Shown one piece after another: positions 17,257-26,833 of a stretch of 64,000 nt of DNA. The notes beneath the pieces were generated by a model. That model was not told the origin of the DNA and made no database searches. It was given only the letters and a program-made list of their open reading frames with translations. Numbering within the stretch: the first letter of the stretch is position 1; every line of letters begins with the position of its first letter. Source of the DNA: Glycomyces albidus (GTDB lineage Bacteria > Actinomycetota > Actinomycetes > Mycobacteriales > Micromonosporaceae); assembly GCF_009451885.1 (NCBI RefSeq), contig NZ_WIAO01000013.1:62001-126000 (forward strand), in the 5' to 3' direction. A program made the translations under genes and the position numbers.

Positions 17257-18601
17257 CGTCGATCCGGTACGCGATGCTGCCGCGACCGAGGACGGGGGTG
17301 AAGACCTGATCGGATTCCCTTTGGGCTTTGAGTGCGGCCTTGCCGAGAGCGCGTTCTTTGAATTTGTCGAGCACGACGTTAGCGTACACTCCGCCTGCGG
17401 TTCCGATAAGACTCCCGACAACGGTGCCGACTGCGTCGTTTCCGATGGCGAGTCCGACGATGCCGCCGACGGCCGCTCCCAGTGCGTTGATCGGTGCGGC
17501 GCGGACATGGGCCCAGATCTGTCCGCCCGGCTGCGATCGCATGCGCCGCCCGACATCGTATTCGCGGTATTTTCCGACAAGGAATCGGTACCGGCTCTGC
17601 GGAACCCTGATGTCCTGCATCAGCGTCAGGGTCCGCTGCAGTTCACTCCAGGTCAGCCAGGCGCCGACGTCCGAATGGTCGAGCACCTGAGCGCTCCTGG
17701 CCCCCACCAGGTGCTCGGTTCCCGCTCGCGCCACGATCTGCGCCGCTCTGAAGTCGGGGATCTCCACGTCCAGTCCGTCGGCGCCCAGGGATGCGGCGAC
17801 GATGCCGTTGTACTTGGCGTTCACGAGGCCCCGCACCAGTTCCAGTTGGCCGGCCGCCGACGCGTCCTGCGAGGCCGCGTCCTCGTACTCGTCGAGCAGC
17901 GCGTACCAGGCCGACCGCCGCCTGAACCGCGCCGGGTCGCGGGCCTCCTGGACCCGCGCCTGCAGGAGGGTGAGCATGTCGGTGTCCGCTCCGCCGCTGG
18001 TGCGGCGGATGCTCGAGACGGCGCCGAGCACCTGGTCGGCGAGGTCGGCGCCGTTCGCGATCGTCGCCCGTTCCGAGACGGGGCTGTCCCGCAGCGCCTG
18101 GTCGAACTCGATGAGGCCGAGCAGCCGGTGGAGCAGGTCGTGTTCGGCGATCGCGCCTACCCGTTCCGGGTCGCGGTCGAGCTGCTCGGCGACCGCTCGC
18201 CGCAGTGCCATGTCCGCGCCGAGTTCCGGCCATGACGAGAAGCGGAACTCCGGTTGCAGGAGTGCCGATCGGAACGCATTGAGGAGTGTGAACCTCTGGC
18301 CGTCGGCCGGATCATCCGCGAGGCCCGGGCTGTCGAGAATGCGGACTTGGATGCTTCCCCGGCGGGCGAGTCCGATCATTGCGAGCGAGTCCTCGTCCAT
18401 TCGGGCGAGGGTGCTGACGAGTGGTGCGCTGTCGAATGCCTGGGATTGACTCAGTACGGGGTGAACGCCGCCGAGGATCATGTGGAGCATCACCGCTCCG
18501 GTCGCGTTCAATGTGCGATTCGCAAGTTCGAGTTCCGGAAGATCCGGCTGGAAGTTGACAGTGTCCAGTACGCCGAAATACGCGGTGCTTCCGCTTGTCA
18601 T
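17246..18601 (-). CDS. Unrecognised protein with C-terminal glycine-zipper membrane segment
   Basis: A 451-residue protein I cannot assign to a family. Residues 1-350 look soluble and mainly helical. At about 385-425 comes a glycine-zipper hydrophobic region (AVGGIVGLAIG, then VVGSLIGTAGGVYANVV) that could insert into a membrane or form a helical hairpin, followed by a basic/polar tail. Codon use is less GC-biased than the neighbours and the upstream gap is AT-richer, hinting at acquisition. The ATG at 18601 lacks a good ribosome site. It overlaps the Nudix gene by 11 bases, so the two may work together. Confidence 0.72.
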   Translation of the reverse strand: MTSGSTAYFGVLDTVNFQPDLPELELANRTLNATGAVMLHMILGGVHPVLSQSQAFDSAPLVSTLARMDEDSLAMIGLARRGSIQVRILDSPGLADDPADGQRFTLLNAFRSALLQPEFRFSSWPELGADMALRRAVAEQLDRDPERVGAIAEHDLLHRLLGLIEFDQALRDSPVSERATIANGADLADQVLGAVSSIRRTSGGADTDMLTLLQARVQEARDPARFRRRSAWYALLDEYEDAASQDASAAGQLELVRGLVNAKYNGIVAASLGADGLDVEIPDFRAAQIVARAGTEHLVGARSAQVLDHSDVGAWLTWSELQRTLTLMQDIRVPQSRYRFLVGKYREYDVGRRMRSQPGGQIWAHVRAAPINALGAAVGGIVGLAIGNDAVGTVVGSLIGTAGGVYANVVLDKFKERALGKAALKAQRESDQVFTPVLGRGSIAYRIDDES

Positions 18602-18967
18602 GCGCTGAGCGTAGCGGATTGCCCAAATGCGCTCCTTTCTCGGAGGCGATGGTCCGCCGTCGAGAATGTATGACCGAATTAGGCGGAGTCATTGGCAAAT
18701 GCGGCGCGGGTATTTCTCTCTCTTGTTGGAATTTCATCGATCGTGTGGAATGCGGCAAGCGGATTCGCGGACCCGTGATATGTGACCTGCGGCATGATCG
18801 GCACCGCGGTGTTTACCAGGCTTGCCCGAGGGTTTGCTGGGACGTAATGAGCCGGTGACACCGGCCGGTCAGAGTTGACCGTGAGGCCCGGGGGACCGGA
18901 GACCGGTCGGGCCTCACGCCGCACCGGCGCGGCACGCTCATCGCATCACCGCCCGGAAGGAACCACA
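18602..18967. other. 366-bp divergent gap, AT-richer than surroundings
   Basis: Bases 18650-18790 have visibly more A and T than the rest of the window. Both divergent genes must have promoters here but I cannot place them. Near the plus-strand gene lies a long imperfect hairpin (18881-18917). Short frames are present without coding codon use. Confidence 0.5.
18881..18917. repeat. Long inverted repeat upstream of a small gene
   Basis: GTGAGGCCC pairs with GGGCCTCAC and, inside it, GACCGG-AGA-CCGGTC forms the tip, giving a 15-bp stem with a bulge of Gs. It lies between two divergent genes, where a terminator is not expected, so it may instead be a leader structure or attenuator of the gene at 18968. 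Confidence 0.55.
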
Positions 18968-19183
18968 ATGGACCCTTACGCGTTCATCGCAGTCCAGCTC
19001 ATCAAGTCCGACGCCGGCTCCGCGCTGCCGGACGCCCCGGTCGTCGAGGACCGGCCGTCGCTGATGGACCGCATCGTCGGCGGCTTCGCCGCCGCGAAGC
19101 ACGGCTTCATCGCCCGCGAACTGCGGGTCCGCGGCGAGCTCGCCGCCCTGCCGACGCGCGCCGAGGTGCGCCGCGCCGCATAG
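18968..19183 (+). CDS. Small hypothetical protein, 71 residues
   Basis: A short soluble protein with no recognised family: a central helix around LMDRIVGGFAAAKHGFIARE and an Arg/Ala-rich end. The ATG at 18968 has GGAAGGA 6 bases upstream, codon use is typical, and a 17-bp terminator hairpin follows, so the unit looks real. The first 25 residues are not a signal peptide. A regulatory hairpin precedes it. Function unknown. Confidence 0.6.
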   Translation: MDPYAFIAVQLIKSDAGSALPDAPVVEDRPSLMDRIVGGFAAAKHGFIARELRVRGELAALPTRAEVRRAA

Positions 19184-19263
19184 GGCCGCGACCGGTCCGG
19201 CGGCGTTCGCGCCGTCGGGCACCGGACAGGCGGCCTCGACGTCGCAGGCAATACGTGAGCACG

Positions 19264-19300
19264 GCTCGGGCCCGGGAGGCATCGCCTCCCGGGCCCGAGC
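19264..19300. terminator. Bidirectional terminator, 17-bp perfect stem
   Basis: GCTCGGGCCCGGGAGGC (19264-19280) pairs with its exact complement (19284-19300) around an ATC loop. It separates the convergent 71-residue gene and the amidohydrolase gene. Confidence 0.85.
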
Positions 19301-19386
19301 GCCGTTCCGTCGCACCCCGGGGGCGGGGTCGATACGGGTCTCCCCAGGTGTCCGATGTGAGGACCGGACCCAGACGCGAAGGCGCG

Positions 19387-20559
19387 CTAAGCGACCCGCG
19401 ACCCGTCGATGTACGCCTGCTCCACTTTCGAGTAGTAGTCGAGCGGGTCGCCCGACCACACGCAGAAGTCCGCGTCCTTGCCGGCCTCGAGCGAGCCGAG
19501 CCGGTCGGCGACGCCGAGCACCTCGGCCGGGTTGATCGTCACCGACCGCAGCGCGGTGTCGCGGTCGAGTCCGGCCTTGACGCACTCCATGACCTGCACG
19601 ATGAGGTACTGGATCGGGACCACCGGGTGGTCGGTCATGATCACGAGCTTCACGCCGGCCTCGGCCATCCTCACCGCGTTCTCCGGGAACCGCTTCGCGG
19701 TCTCGACCTTCGCGCGGGCGGTCAGCAGCGGTCCGAACAGGACCGGGACGCCCTTCTCGGCGATCACGTCGGCGAGCAGGTGCGCCTCGGTTCCGTGGTC
19801 GAGGACGAGGTCGTACCCGAACTCGTCGGCGACGCGGATCGCGGTCGCGATGTCGTCGGCGCGGTGGCAGTGCTGGCGCCAGGGGATCTCGCGGTCGAGG
19901 ACCTTCACGAGGTTCTCGAGCCTGAGGTCGCGGTCGGGGTCCTCGGCGGCGCGGTGCTTCTCGGCGGCGATGAACGCCGACCTGAGCACGCCCGCGGTGC
20001 CCATGCGGGTCTTCGGGGTCTGGCCCTTGTCGCCGTACACGCGCTTCGGGTTCTCCCCGAGCGCCGACTTGATGCCGGCGGGGGAGCGGACCACGAGGTC
20101 GTCGACGCGGCGGCCGCCGGCGGTCTTGACCACGACGCACTCGCCGCCGATGACGTTGCCCGAGCCGGGGTTGACGCAGGCGGTGAGCACGCCGCCCTTG
20201 AGGGCGTCGGCGAACCCGGGCTCGGTCGGGTTGATGCCGTCCAGGGCCCGCACGTGCGCGGTGTTCGGGTCGGTCATCTCGTTGGTGTCGTCGCCCGCCC
20301 AGCCTTCGCCGGTCTCGTGGACGCCCAGGTGGGTGTGGGCGTCGATGAGGCCCGGGACGATCCACTTGCCGGACGCGTCGATCCGGTCGACGCCCGCGGG
20401 GACGGTGAGTTCGGGGCCGCCGACGGCGCTGATGCGGCCGTTCTCGACGATGACGACGCCCTGCTCGATCGGAGCGGCGGTGATGGGGACGACGGTGGCG
20501 CCGGTGAGCGCGAACGTCGGTCCGGCGGCGCTTGCGGAGCCGGATTGTGGCACGGACAT
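19387..20559 (-). CDS. Amidohydrolase, imidazolonepropionase-like
   Basis: A 390-residue metal-dependent hydrolase of the amidohydrolase superfamily. The first metal site is DAHTHLG; further ligands are in QHCHRADD, LDHGTEAH and the Asp of MTDHPVVP, all in the expected order. The closing FCVWSGDPLDYYSKVEQAYIDG is the usual beta-sandwich end. Substrates in this branch range from imidazolonepropionate to peptides and drugs. The ATG at 20559 has GAAGG upstream; an ATG at 20607 would reach into the operator. Control is probably by the palindrome at 20610. Confidence 0.88.
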   Translation of the reverse strand: MSVPQSGSASAAGPTFALTGATVVPITAAPIEQGVVIVENGRISAVGGPELTVPAGVDRIDASGKWIVPGLIDAHTHLGVHETGEGWAGDDTNEMTDPNTAHVRALDGINPTEPGFADALKGGVLTACVNPGSGNVIGGECVVVKTAGGRRVDDLVVRSPAGIKSALGENPKRVYGDKGQTPKTRMGTAGVLRSAFIAAEKHRAAEDPDRDLRLENLVKVLDREIPWRQHCHRADDIATAIRVADEFGYDLVLDHGTEAHLLADVIAEKGVPVLFGPLLTARAKVETAKRFPENAVRMAEAGVKLVIMTDHPVVPIQYLIVQVMECVKAGLDRDTALRSVTINPAEVLGVADRLGSLEAGKDADFCVWSGDPLDYYSKVEQAYIDGSRVA

Positions 20560-20609
20560 GGACCCGCCTTCGGATGGGAAGCAGCTTGCAGTCCCATCCT
20601 GCCCCATTC

Positions 20610-20630
20610 ACTAGCCGGTCGGCTAGTATA
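20610..20630 (-). promoter_or_regulatory. Operator palindrome overlapping a -10 of the amidohydrolase gene
   Basis: ACTAGCCG-GT-CGGCTAGT (20610-20627) is a perfect 8-2-8 inverted repeat, the size expected for a TetR- or GntR-type repressor. On the minus strand it directly follows and overlaps TATACT (20630-20625), a good -10. No -35 is obvious. No regulator gene lies next to it. Confidence 0.6.
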
Positions 20631-20651
20631 TTTGCGGGATTGTGACCGGCC

Positions 20652-21572
20652 TCAGGACGCCCAGCGGATGATCTCCTTGGTGACCGTCTCCGGCGACTCC
20701 TGCTGCGGGAAGTGCCCGACCCCGTCGAGGAGCTTCCACTCGTACCGCCCGTGCACGTACCGCCCCGAGCCCTGCGCCGTCCGCGGCAGCACGCACGAGT
20801 CGAGCGCGCCGTGGAGCTGGAGCGTCGGCACCGGCGTCGGCCGCTGGAGCAGCTTCACGAACCGCCGCCCCGCCAGCCCCAGCGAGGTCCGGAACGGCCA
20901 CCGGAACGCCTCCAGGGCGCAGAACGCCGCCTGCGGGATCTGGATGACGTCCCGGCAGGCCCGCACGTACTCCTGGAAGTCCCGCGTGTTCCGCCACCCC
21001 GGCCCCGACCACGAGTACATCAGATCCGCCACTTTCCTTGCGTCCCAAGCAGTCAGCTTGTGCTCGTAGCGGGGCATCTGGAACGCGAACAGGTGCCGTG
21101 ACGCCGAGAGCTGCCCCTTCGGGTCCACCGCGAGCGCGGCCCGCTGCCGCAGCGGGTGCGCGGCGCCGAGGACCACGAGCGACTTGAACTGCCGGGGGTG
21201 GAACGCGGCCGCCGCGAACCCGAGGATCCCGCCGAGGTCGTGGCCGACGACGGTGGCCTCGCGCTCGCCGAGGGCGCGGACGAGCCCGACGACGTCGGCG
21301 GCCATCGTGTACGCGTCGTAGCCGCGCGGGGGCTTGTCGGAGGCGCCGTAGCCGCGCAGGTCGGCGGCGACGACGCGGAAGCCGGCGTCCGCGAGCGCGG
21401 GGATCTGGTGGCGCCAGGCCCACCAGAACTCGGGGAAGCCGTGCAGCAGCAGGATCAGCGGGCCTTCCCCGGATTCGGCCACATGGAAGCGCGAGCCGTT
21501 GGCGTCGACTTGCCGGTGCGTCCAGGGGCCCTGCTTGAGCGCGGCGCTGTCGGCGAAGGTCTTGCGGGTCAC
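20652..21572 (-). CDS. Alpha/beta hydrolase, epoxide-hydrolase type
   Basis: A 306-residue alpha/beta hydrolase. The nucleophile elbow reads GHDLGG, with Asp in place of Ser, as in soluble epoxide hydrolases and haloalkane dehalogenases. The oxyanion motif HGFPEFWWAWRHQ is the epoxide-hydrolase form (HGFPE), and the catalytic His is in GVGHFPQQE near the end. It should open epoxides by an ester intermediate; natural substrate unknown. The GTG at 21572 lacks a clear ribosome site. Next on this strand is the amidohydrolase, but that has its own promoter. Confidence 0.88.
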   Translation of the reverse strand: MTRKTFADSAALKQGPWTHRQVDANGSRFHVAESGEGPLILLLHGFPEFWWAWRHQIPALADAGFRVVAADLRGYGASDKPPRGYDAYTMAADVVGLVRALGEREATVVGHDLGGILGFAAAAFHPRQFKSLVVLGAAHPLRQRAALAVDPKGQLSASRHLFAFQMPRYEHKLTAWDARKVADLMYSWSGPGWRNTRDFQEYVRACRDVIQIPQAAFCALEAFRWPFRTSLGLAGRRFVKLLQRPTPVPTLQLHGALDSCVLPRTAQGSGRYVHGRYEWKLLDGVGHFPQQESPETVTKEIIRWAS

Positions 21573-21583
21573 GCGGACAGCGT

Positions 21584-21620
21584 ACGAGGTCGGGCCCGCA
21601 GGTTGCGGACCCGACCTCGT
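21584..21620 (-). terminator. Terminator downstream of acs
   Basis: ACGAGGTCGGG (21584-21594) pairs with CCCGACCTCGT (21610-21620), with CCGCA-GGT-TGCGG continuing the stem inside. It lies 56 bp after the acs stop codon. Confidence 0.75.
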
Positions 21621-21675
21621 TACGAGTTGCTTACGCCTTAGCGGCGCGGCGGCGAACGCCGGTGGCGTTCGCCTC

Positions 21676-23634
<1,959 letters not shown>

Positions 23635-23962
23635 GGGTATTGGCTCCTTACAGATCTACGCGCCGATGCGCGACTGTGAGGCGGGTCTATGCCGCGTAAC
23701 ACTACCGCGAACTGGCCGACACGGAACGTGCGCCCGCGTCGGCTCCGGCATCTGGGAACTGCCCGCGCCGAACGGCCCGGGAGCGGCCGACCGGCGGCCG
23801 CCGAGCGGTCGGATTCGTTCTCCTCGGGGACCCTTGCGCTCCGATTCGGCAGGTATCGTCGGAGCGGTGCAGACCCGCGAACTTGCATATGATCTTGTGA
23901 CTGCCCTCTAGCCCGCCCGGTGCGCCGTTTGCGTGCTCCGCACTAAAGGTAAGGTTCCGCCC
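23635..23962. other. Divergent region between acs and the Fic-like gene, 328 bp
   Basis: Contains the acs ribosome site (23645-23650) and, for the plus strand, TATGAT at 23888-23893, a fair -10 about 70 bp before the Fic-like start, without a matching -35. No gene is evident; the open frames have poor codon use. Confidence 0.4.
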
Positions 23963-24715
23963 GTGGATCCTCTCGCGCCTCTCCTCGAGCTCTCCGAGGT
24001 CGCCGACGCCCTTGAGAACGCCCGAGCCAACGTCGACCGCATGCTCTGGCACGAGGCCCTGCGCGGCGACGAGAGCCTCGTCGAGACCGAGGTGGCCCTG
24101 CACAGCGCCTCGGCGACCCTCGCGCTGGACGGGTACGACTGCGACGTCGAGCGCCTGCGCGCCGGCGACTTCGACGACCCCGTCGTCAGCGGCGTCCTCG
24201 CCGTCACCGACGCCCTGCCCTCGCTCGCGGACGTCTGGCCGGTCTCGCCGCGCTACGTCCTCGCCAAGCTCCACCTGCTCGCCACCCGCGACTTCGCGGA
24301 CGCCGGCGTCGACTTCGAGCCGGGCCGCATCGAGGTCGACGAGTCCGGTTCCGCGCGGATCAACGCCCTGTGCGCGCTGATCACCAACCCCACCAAGGAG
24401 ATCCCGGCCGCGATGGCCGCCGCCGTCGTCCACGGCGAGCTCCTGTCGGTGCGGCCGTTCCCGGTCGCCAACAACGTGGTCGCCCGCGCCGCCGCGCGCC
24501 TGGCGCTGGCGAGCAAGGGCCTCGACCCGAAGCTGCTCATCACCGTCGACGCCGGGCACCTCGAGCGCCAGCCCGAGTACGTGGGCGCGCAGCGCGCCTG
24601 GTCGACCGGCACGCCCGACGGCGTCCGGGCCTGGCTCAAGCACTACGGCAAGGCCCTCGAGGCGGGCGCGGCCGAGACGCTCCAGATCTGCTCGGAGCTG
24701 ATGAAGGACGCCTGA
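23963..24715 (+). CDS. Fic/Fido-like protein with a degenerate active site
   Basis: A 250-residue all-helical protein that looks like a Fido-fold enzyme. At about residues 162-174 it has VRPFPVANNVVAR, which aligns with the Fic motif HPFxxGNGRxxR but lacks the catalytic His (Arg), both Gly and the phosphate-binding Arg; only Pro, Phe, one Asn and the last Arg remain. It should therefore not transfer AMP by the normal mechanism. I chose GTG at 23963 because of AAGGTAAGG upstream. It is divergent from acs, and actinobacterial relatives are often mislabelled oxidoreductase. Role unknown. Confidence 0.7.
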   Translation: MDPLAPLLELSEVADALENARANVDRMLWHEALRGDESLVETEVALHSASATLALDGYDCDVERLRAGDFDDPVVSGVLAVTDALPSLADVWPVSPRYVLAKLHLLATRDFADAGVDFEPGRIEVDESGSARINALCALITNPTKEIPAAMAAAVVHGELLSVRPFPVANNVVARAAARLALASKGLDPKLLITVDAGHLERQPEYVGAQRAWSTGTPDGVRAWLKHYGKALEAGAAETLQICSELMKDA

Positions 24716-24738
24716 GGGCCGGCCCGAAGGACCGGCCC
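24716..24738. terminator. Terminator between the Fic-like gene and the DUF4229 gene
   Basis: GGGCCGG and CCGGCCC pair across a 9-base loop that can pair further (CC/GG). It starts at the stop codon of the Fic-like gene and lies 10 bp from the convergent gene's stop. Confidence 0.6.
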
Positions 24739-24747
24739 GGCCCGGCG

Positions 24748-24987
24748 TCACTCCCCGGAGAGCTCGGCGCGCAGCCGCTGCTTCTCCTCGCGGCGGCGCT
24801 TCACGCCGTCGTCGATGTGCGCGATCATCGCGTCGCGCTGCTTGCGCAGCAGCAGGAACCCGAGGACGAACGACACCAGCAGGCCGGCGGCGAGCGCGGC
24901 CAGCACGTTGATGAGGAACATGAGCGGCACCGCGACGGCGGCGATGATCGCCACGCGGGCGAGGTAGTACTTGGCGACCGGGTTCAT
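24748..24987 (-). CDS. DUF4229 small membrane protein
   Basis: A 79-residue protein with two transmembrane helices (about residues 9-29 and 32-46) and a highly charged cytoplasmic tail (KRRREEKQRLRAE). This layout and the YYLARVAII start match the actinobacterial DUF4229 family, usually encoded next to menaquinone genes. It overlaps the upstream membrane-protein gene by 4 bases (ATGA), so it is the last gene of the mqnE operon. Function unknown. Confidence 0.85.
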   Translation of the reverse strand: MNPVAKYYLARVAIIAAVAVPLMFLINVLAALAAGLLVSFVLGFLLLRKQRDAMIAHIDDGVKRRREEKQRLRAELSGE

Positions 24988-25394
24988 GCGACCCGCTCCT
25001 CTCCGAAGGCGCGGACCCCTGCTGACCACAGGGGCGCGTAGACGAGTGCGGCGGTGAGTCCGGCCAGGCCGCCGGTGAGCATCGGCGGCCAGGTCGGCGG
25101 CAGGAGGATCCCGACGGCGAGCCCGGAGCCGAGGCCGAGGACGACTCCGGCGAGCATGACGCCCCAGCGGGCCGCGCCGCTGTAGCGCCGGAACTGCTCG
25201 GTGTACGCCCACACGGTGGGCAGCGCGGCGATCCACCCGGAGGTCTCGCCGAACGGCCGGCCGCTGGGGATCACGAACAGCAGGTCGATCACGGCGAGGA
25301 CGACCGCGCCCATCACGAAGTACGCGAGCGCGGTCCCCACGAGCGGGCCCATCGCCATGGGGGCCTTGGGTTCGTCCGGTCGGGCCTGGACCAC
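24984..25394 (-). CDS. Small membrane protein of the mqnE operon
   Basis: A 136-residue protein with about four transmembrane helices and no recognised catalytic motif. It overlaps mqnE by 1 base at its start (TAGTG) and the DUF4229 gene by 4 bases at its end, so all three are made together. An internal ATG at 25358 is an alternative start, giving 124 residues. The context suggests a membrane role linked to menaquinone synthesis, but this is inference. Confidence 0.78.
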   Translation of the reverse strand: MVQARPDEPKAPMAMGPLVGTALAYFVMGAVVLAVIDLLFVIPSGRPFGETSGWIAALPTVWAYTEQFRRYSGAARWGVMLAGVVLGLGSGLAVGILLPPTWPPMLTGGLAGLTAALVYAPLWSAGVRAFGEERVA

Positions 25395-26569
25395 TAGAAC
25401 TTCACCGACTGGGGTTCGGCCCGGCGCTCGGCGATCGACCGGGGCCCGTCGTACTCGCGCACCACCTCGTAGCGGGTGTTGCGCTCGACGGGCCGGAACC
25501 CGGCGTCGCGGATGAGCTCGAGCAGGTCGTCGCGCGTCATCTTGTCGGGCGTGCCGTAGTCGTCGGCGTCGTGGGTGATCTTGTACTCGACGACCGAGCC
25601 GTCGAGGTCGTCGGCGCCGAACGACAGCGAGAGCTGCGCGACGTCGAGGCCGTGCATGACCCAGAAGCACTTGACGTGGTCGAAGTTGTCGAGCAGGAGC
25701 CGCGAGACCGCGAACACCTTGAGCGACTCGGCCGGGCTCGCCATGGTGGTGCGGGCCTGGAGCCGGTTGCGGATCTTGCCGTCCTTGGAGTCGTGGAAGT
25801 CGTGCTGGTAGCGCAGGGGGATGAACACGGCGAAGCCGCCGGTCTCGTCCTGGAGCTCGCGCAGGCGCAGCACGTGGTCGACGCGGTGGCGGGGCTCCTC
25901 GATGTGGCCGTACAGCATCGTCGCCGGGGTCCGCAGGCCCTTCTCGTGGGCGAGCCGGTGGATCCGCGACCAGTCCTCCCAGTGGCAGTCGTGGTCGACG
26001 ATGTGCTGACGGACCTCCCAGTCGAAGATCTCGGCGCCGCCGCCGGTGAGCGACTCGAGGCCGGCCTCGATGAGCTCGTCGAGGATCTCGCTCGCGCCGA
26101 GGCCGGAGATCTTCTCGAACCACTGGACCTCGGTCGCGGTGAACGCCTTGAGGTTCACCTCCGGCAGGGTCTCCTTGAGCGCCTTGAGGACCCGCGGGTA
26201 GTACCGCCACGGGAGGGTCGGGTGGAGGCCGTTGACGATGTGCAGCTCGGTGGGGGCGTCGCCGCGCATCTGCTCGGCGAGGGCCACGGCCTGCTCGACG
26301 CGCATCGTGTACGCGTCGGCCTCGCCGGGCTTGCGCTGGAAGGAGCAGTACGCGCAGGATGCGGAGCAGACGTTGGTGAGGTTCAGGTGCCGGTTGACGT
26401 TGAACATGGTCCGGTCGCCGTTCTTGGCGGTGCGCACCCCGTGCGCGAGGCGGCCGAGCCAGGCGAGGTCGTCGATCTCGTACAGGCCCACGCCGTCGTC
26501 GAAGGTCAGCCGCTCGCCGGCCGCGAGCTTCGCTTCGATGCCGGCCTTGAACTCAGCGGTGTCGTCCAT
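25394..26569 (-). CDS. mqnE: Aminofutalosine synthase MqnE
   Basis: A 391-residue radical-SAM enzyme that joins 3-(1-carboxyvinyloxy)benzoate to SAM's adenosyl group, giving aminofutalosine, the second step of the futalosine menaquinone route. The radical-SAM cluster motif CSASCAYCSF (CxxxCxxC) is at about residue 68; NVNRHLNLTNVC before it and ELHIVNGLHP after it are typical of MqnE, as is TTMASPAESLKVFAVSRL. GGGAG precedes the ATG at 26569. mqnA and mqnC lie 5-7 kb away on the other strand. Confidence 0.95.
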   Translation of the reverse strand: MDDTAEFKAGIEAKLAAGERLTFDDGVGLYEIDDLAWLGRLAHGVRTAKNGDRTMFNVNRHLNLTNVCSASCAYCSFQRKPGEADAYTMRVEQAVALAEQMRGDAPTELHIVNGLHPTLPWRYYPRVLKALKETLPEVNLKAFTATEVQWFEKISGLGASEILDELIEAGLESLTGGGAEIFDWEVRQHIVDHDCHWEDWSRIHRLAHEKGLRTPATMLYGHIEEPRHRVDHVLRLRELQDETGGFAVFIPLRYQHDFHDSKDGKIRNRLQARTTMASPAESLKVFAVSRLLLDNFDHVKCFWVMHGLDVAQLSLSFGADDLDGSVVEYKITHDADDYGTPDKMTRDDLLELIRDAGFRPVERNTRYEVVREYDGPRSIAERRAEPQSVKF

Positions 26570-26833
26570 GGCGCTCCCAACGTTGTCGGTTCACCGCCAG
26601 CGTAGCCTCGCGGCGGCACCGGGGCCGCCGCGCACGATCAGCGTGTGAGGCTCTGAACGCGAACGGAGCGTCCCGGCATTTCGGACACCGGGAGCCCCCC
26701 GATGCGACGCTACGCGGGGAGTACGACATCGAGTGTCCACCAACACGATCCGTTCTCGCAAGCAACCGGAGACGCGAGAGTTGCGTGTGTTGGGTACAGT
26801 ATCCGTGGCCTCCCCCACAGAAGGACACCTCAC

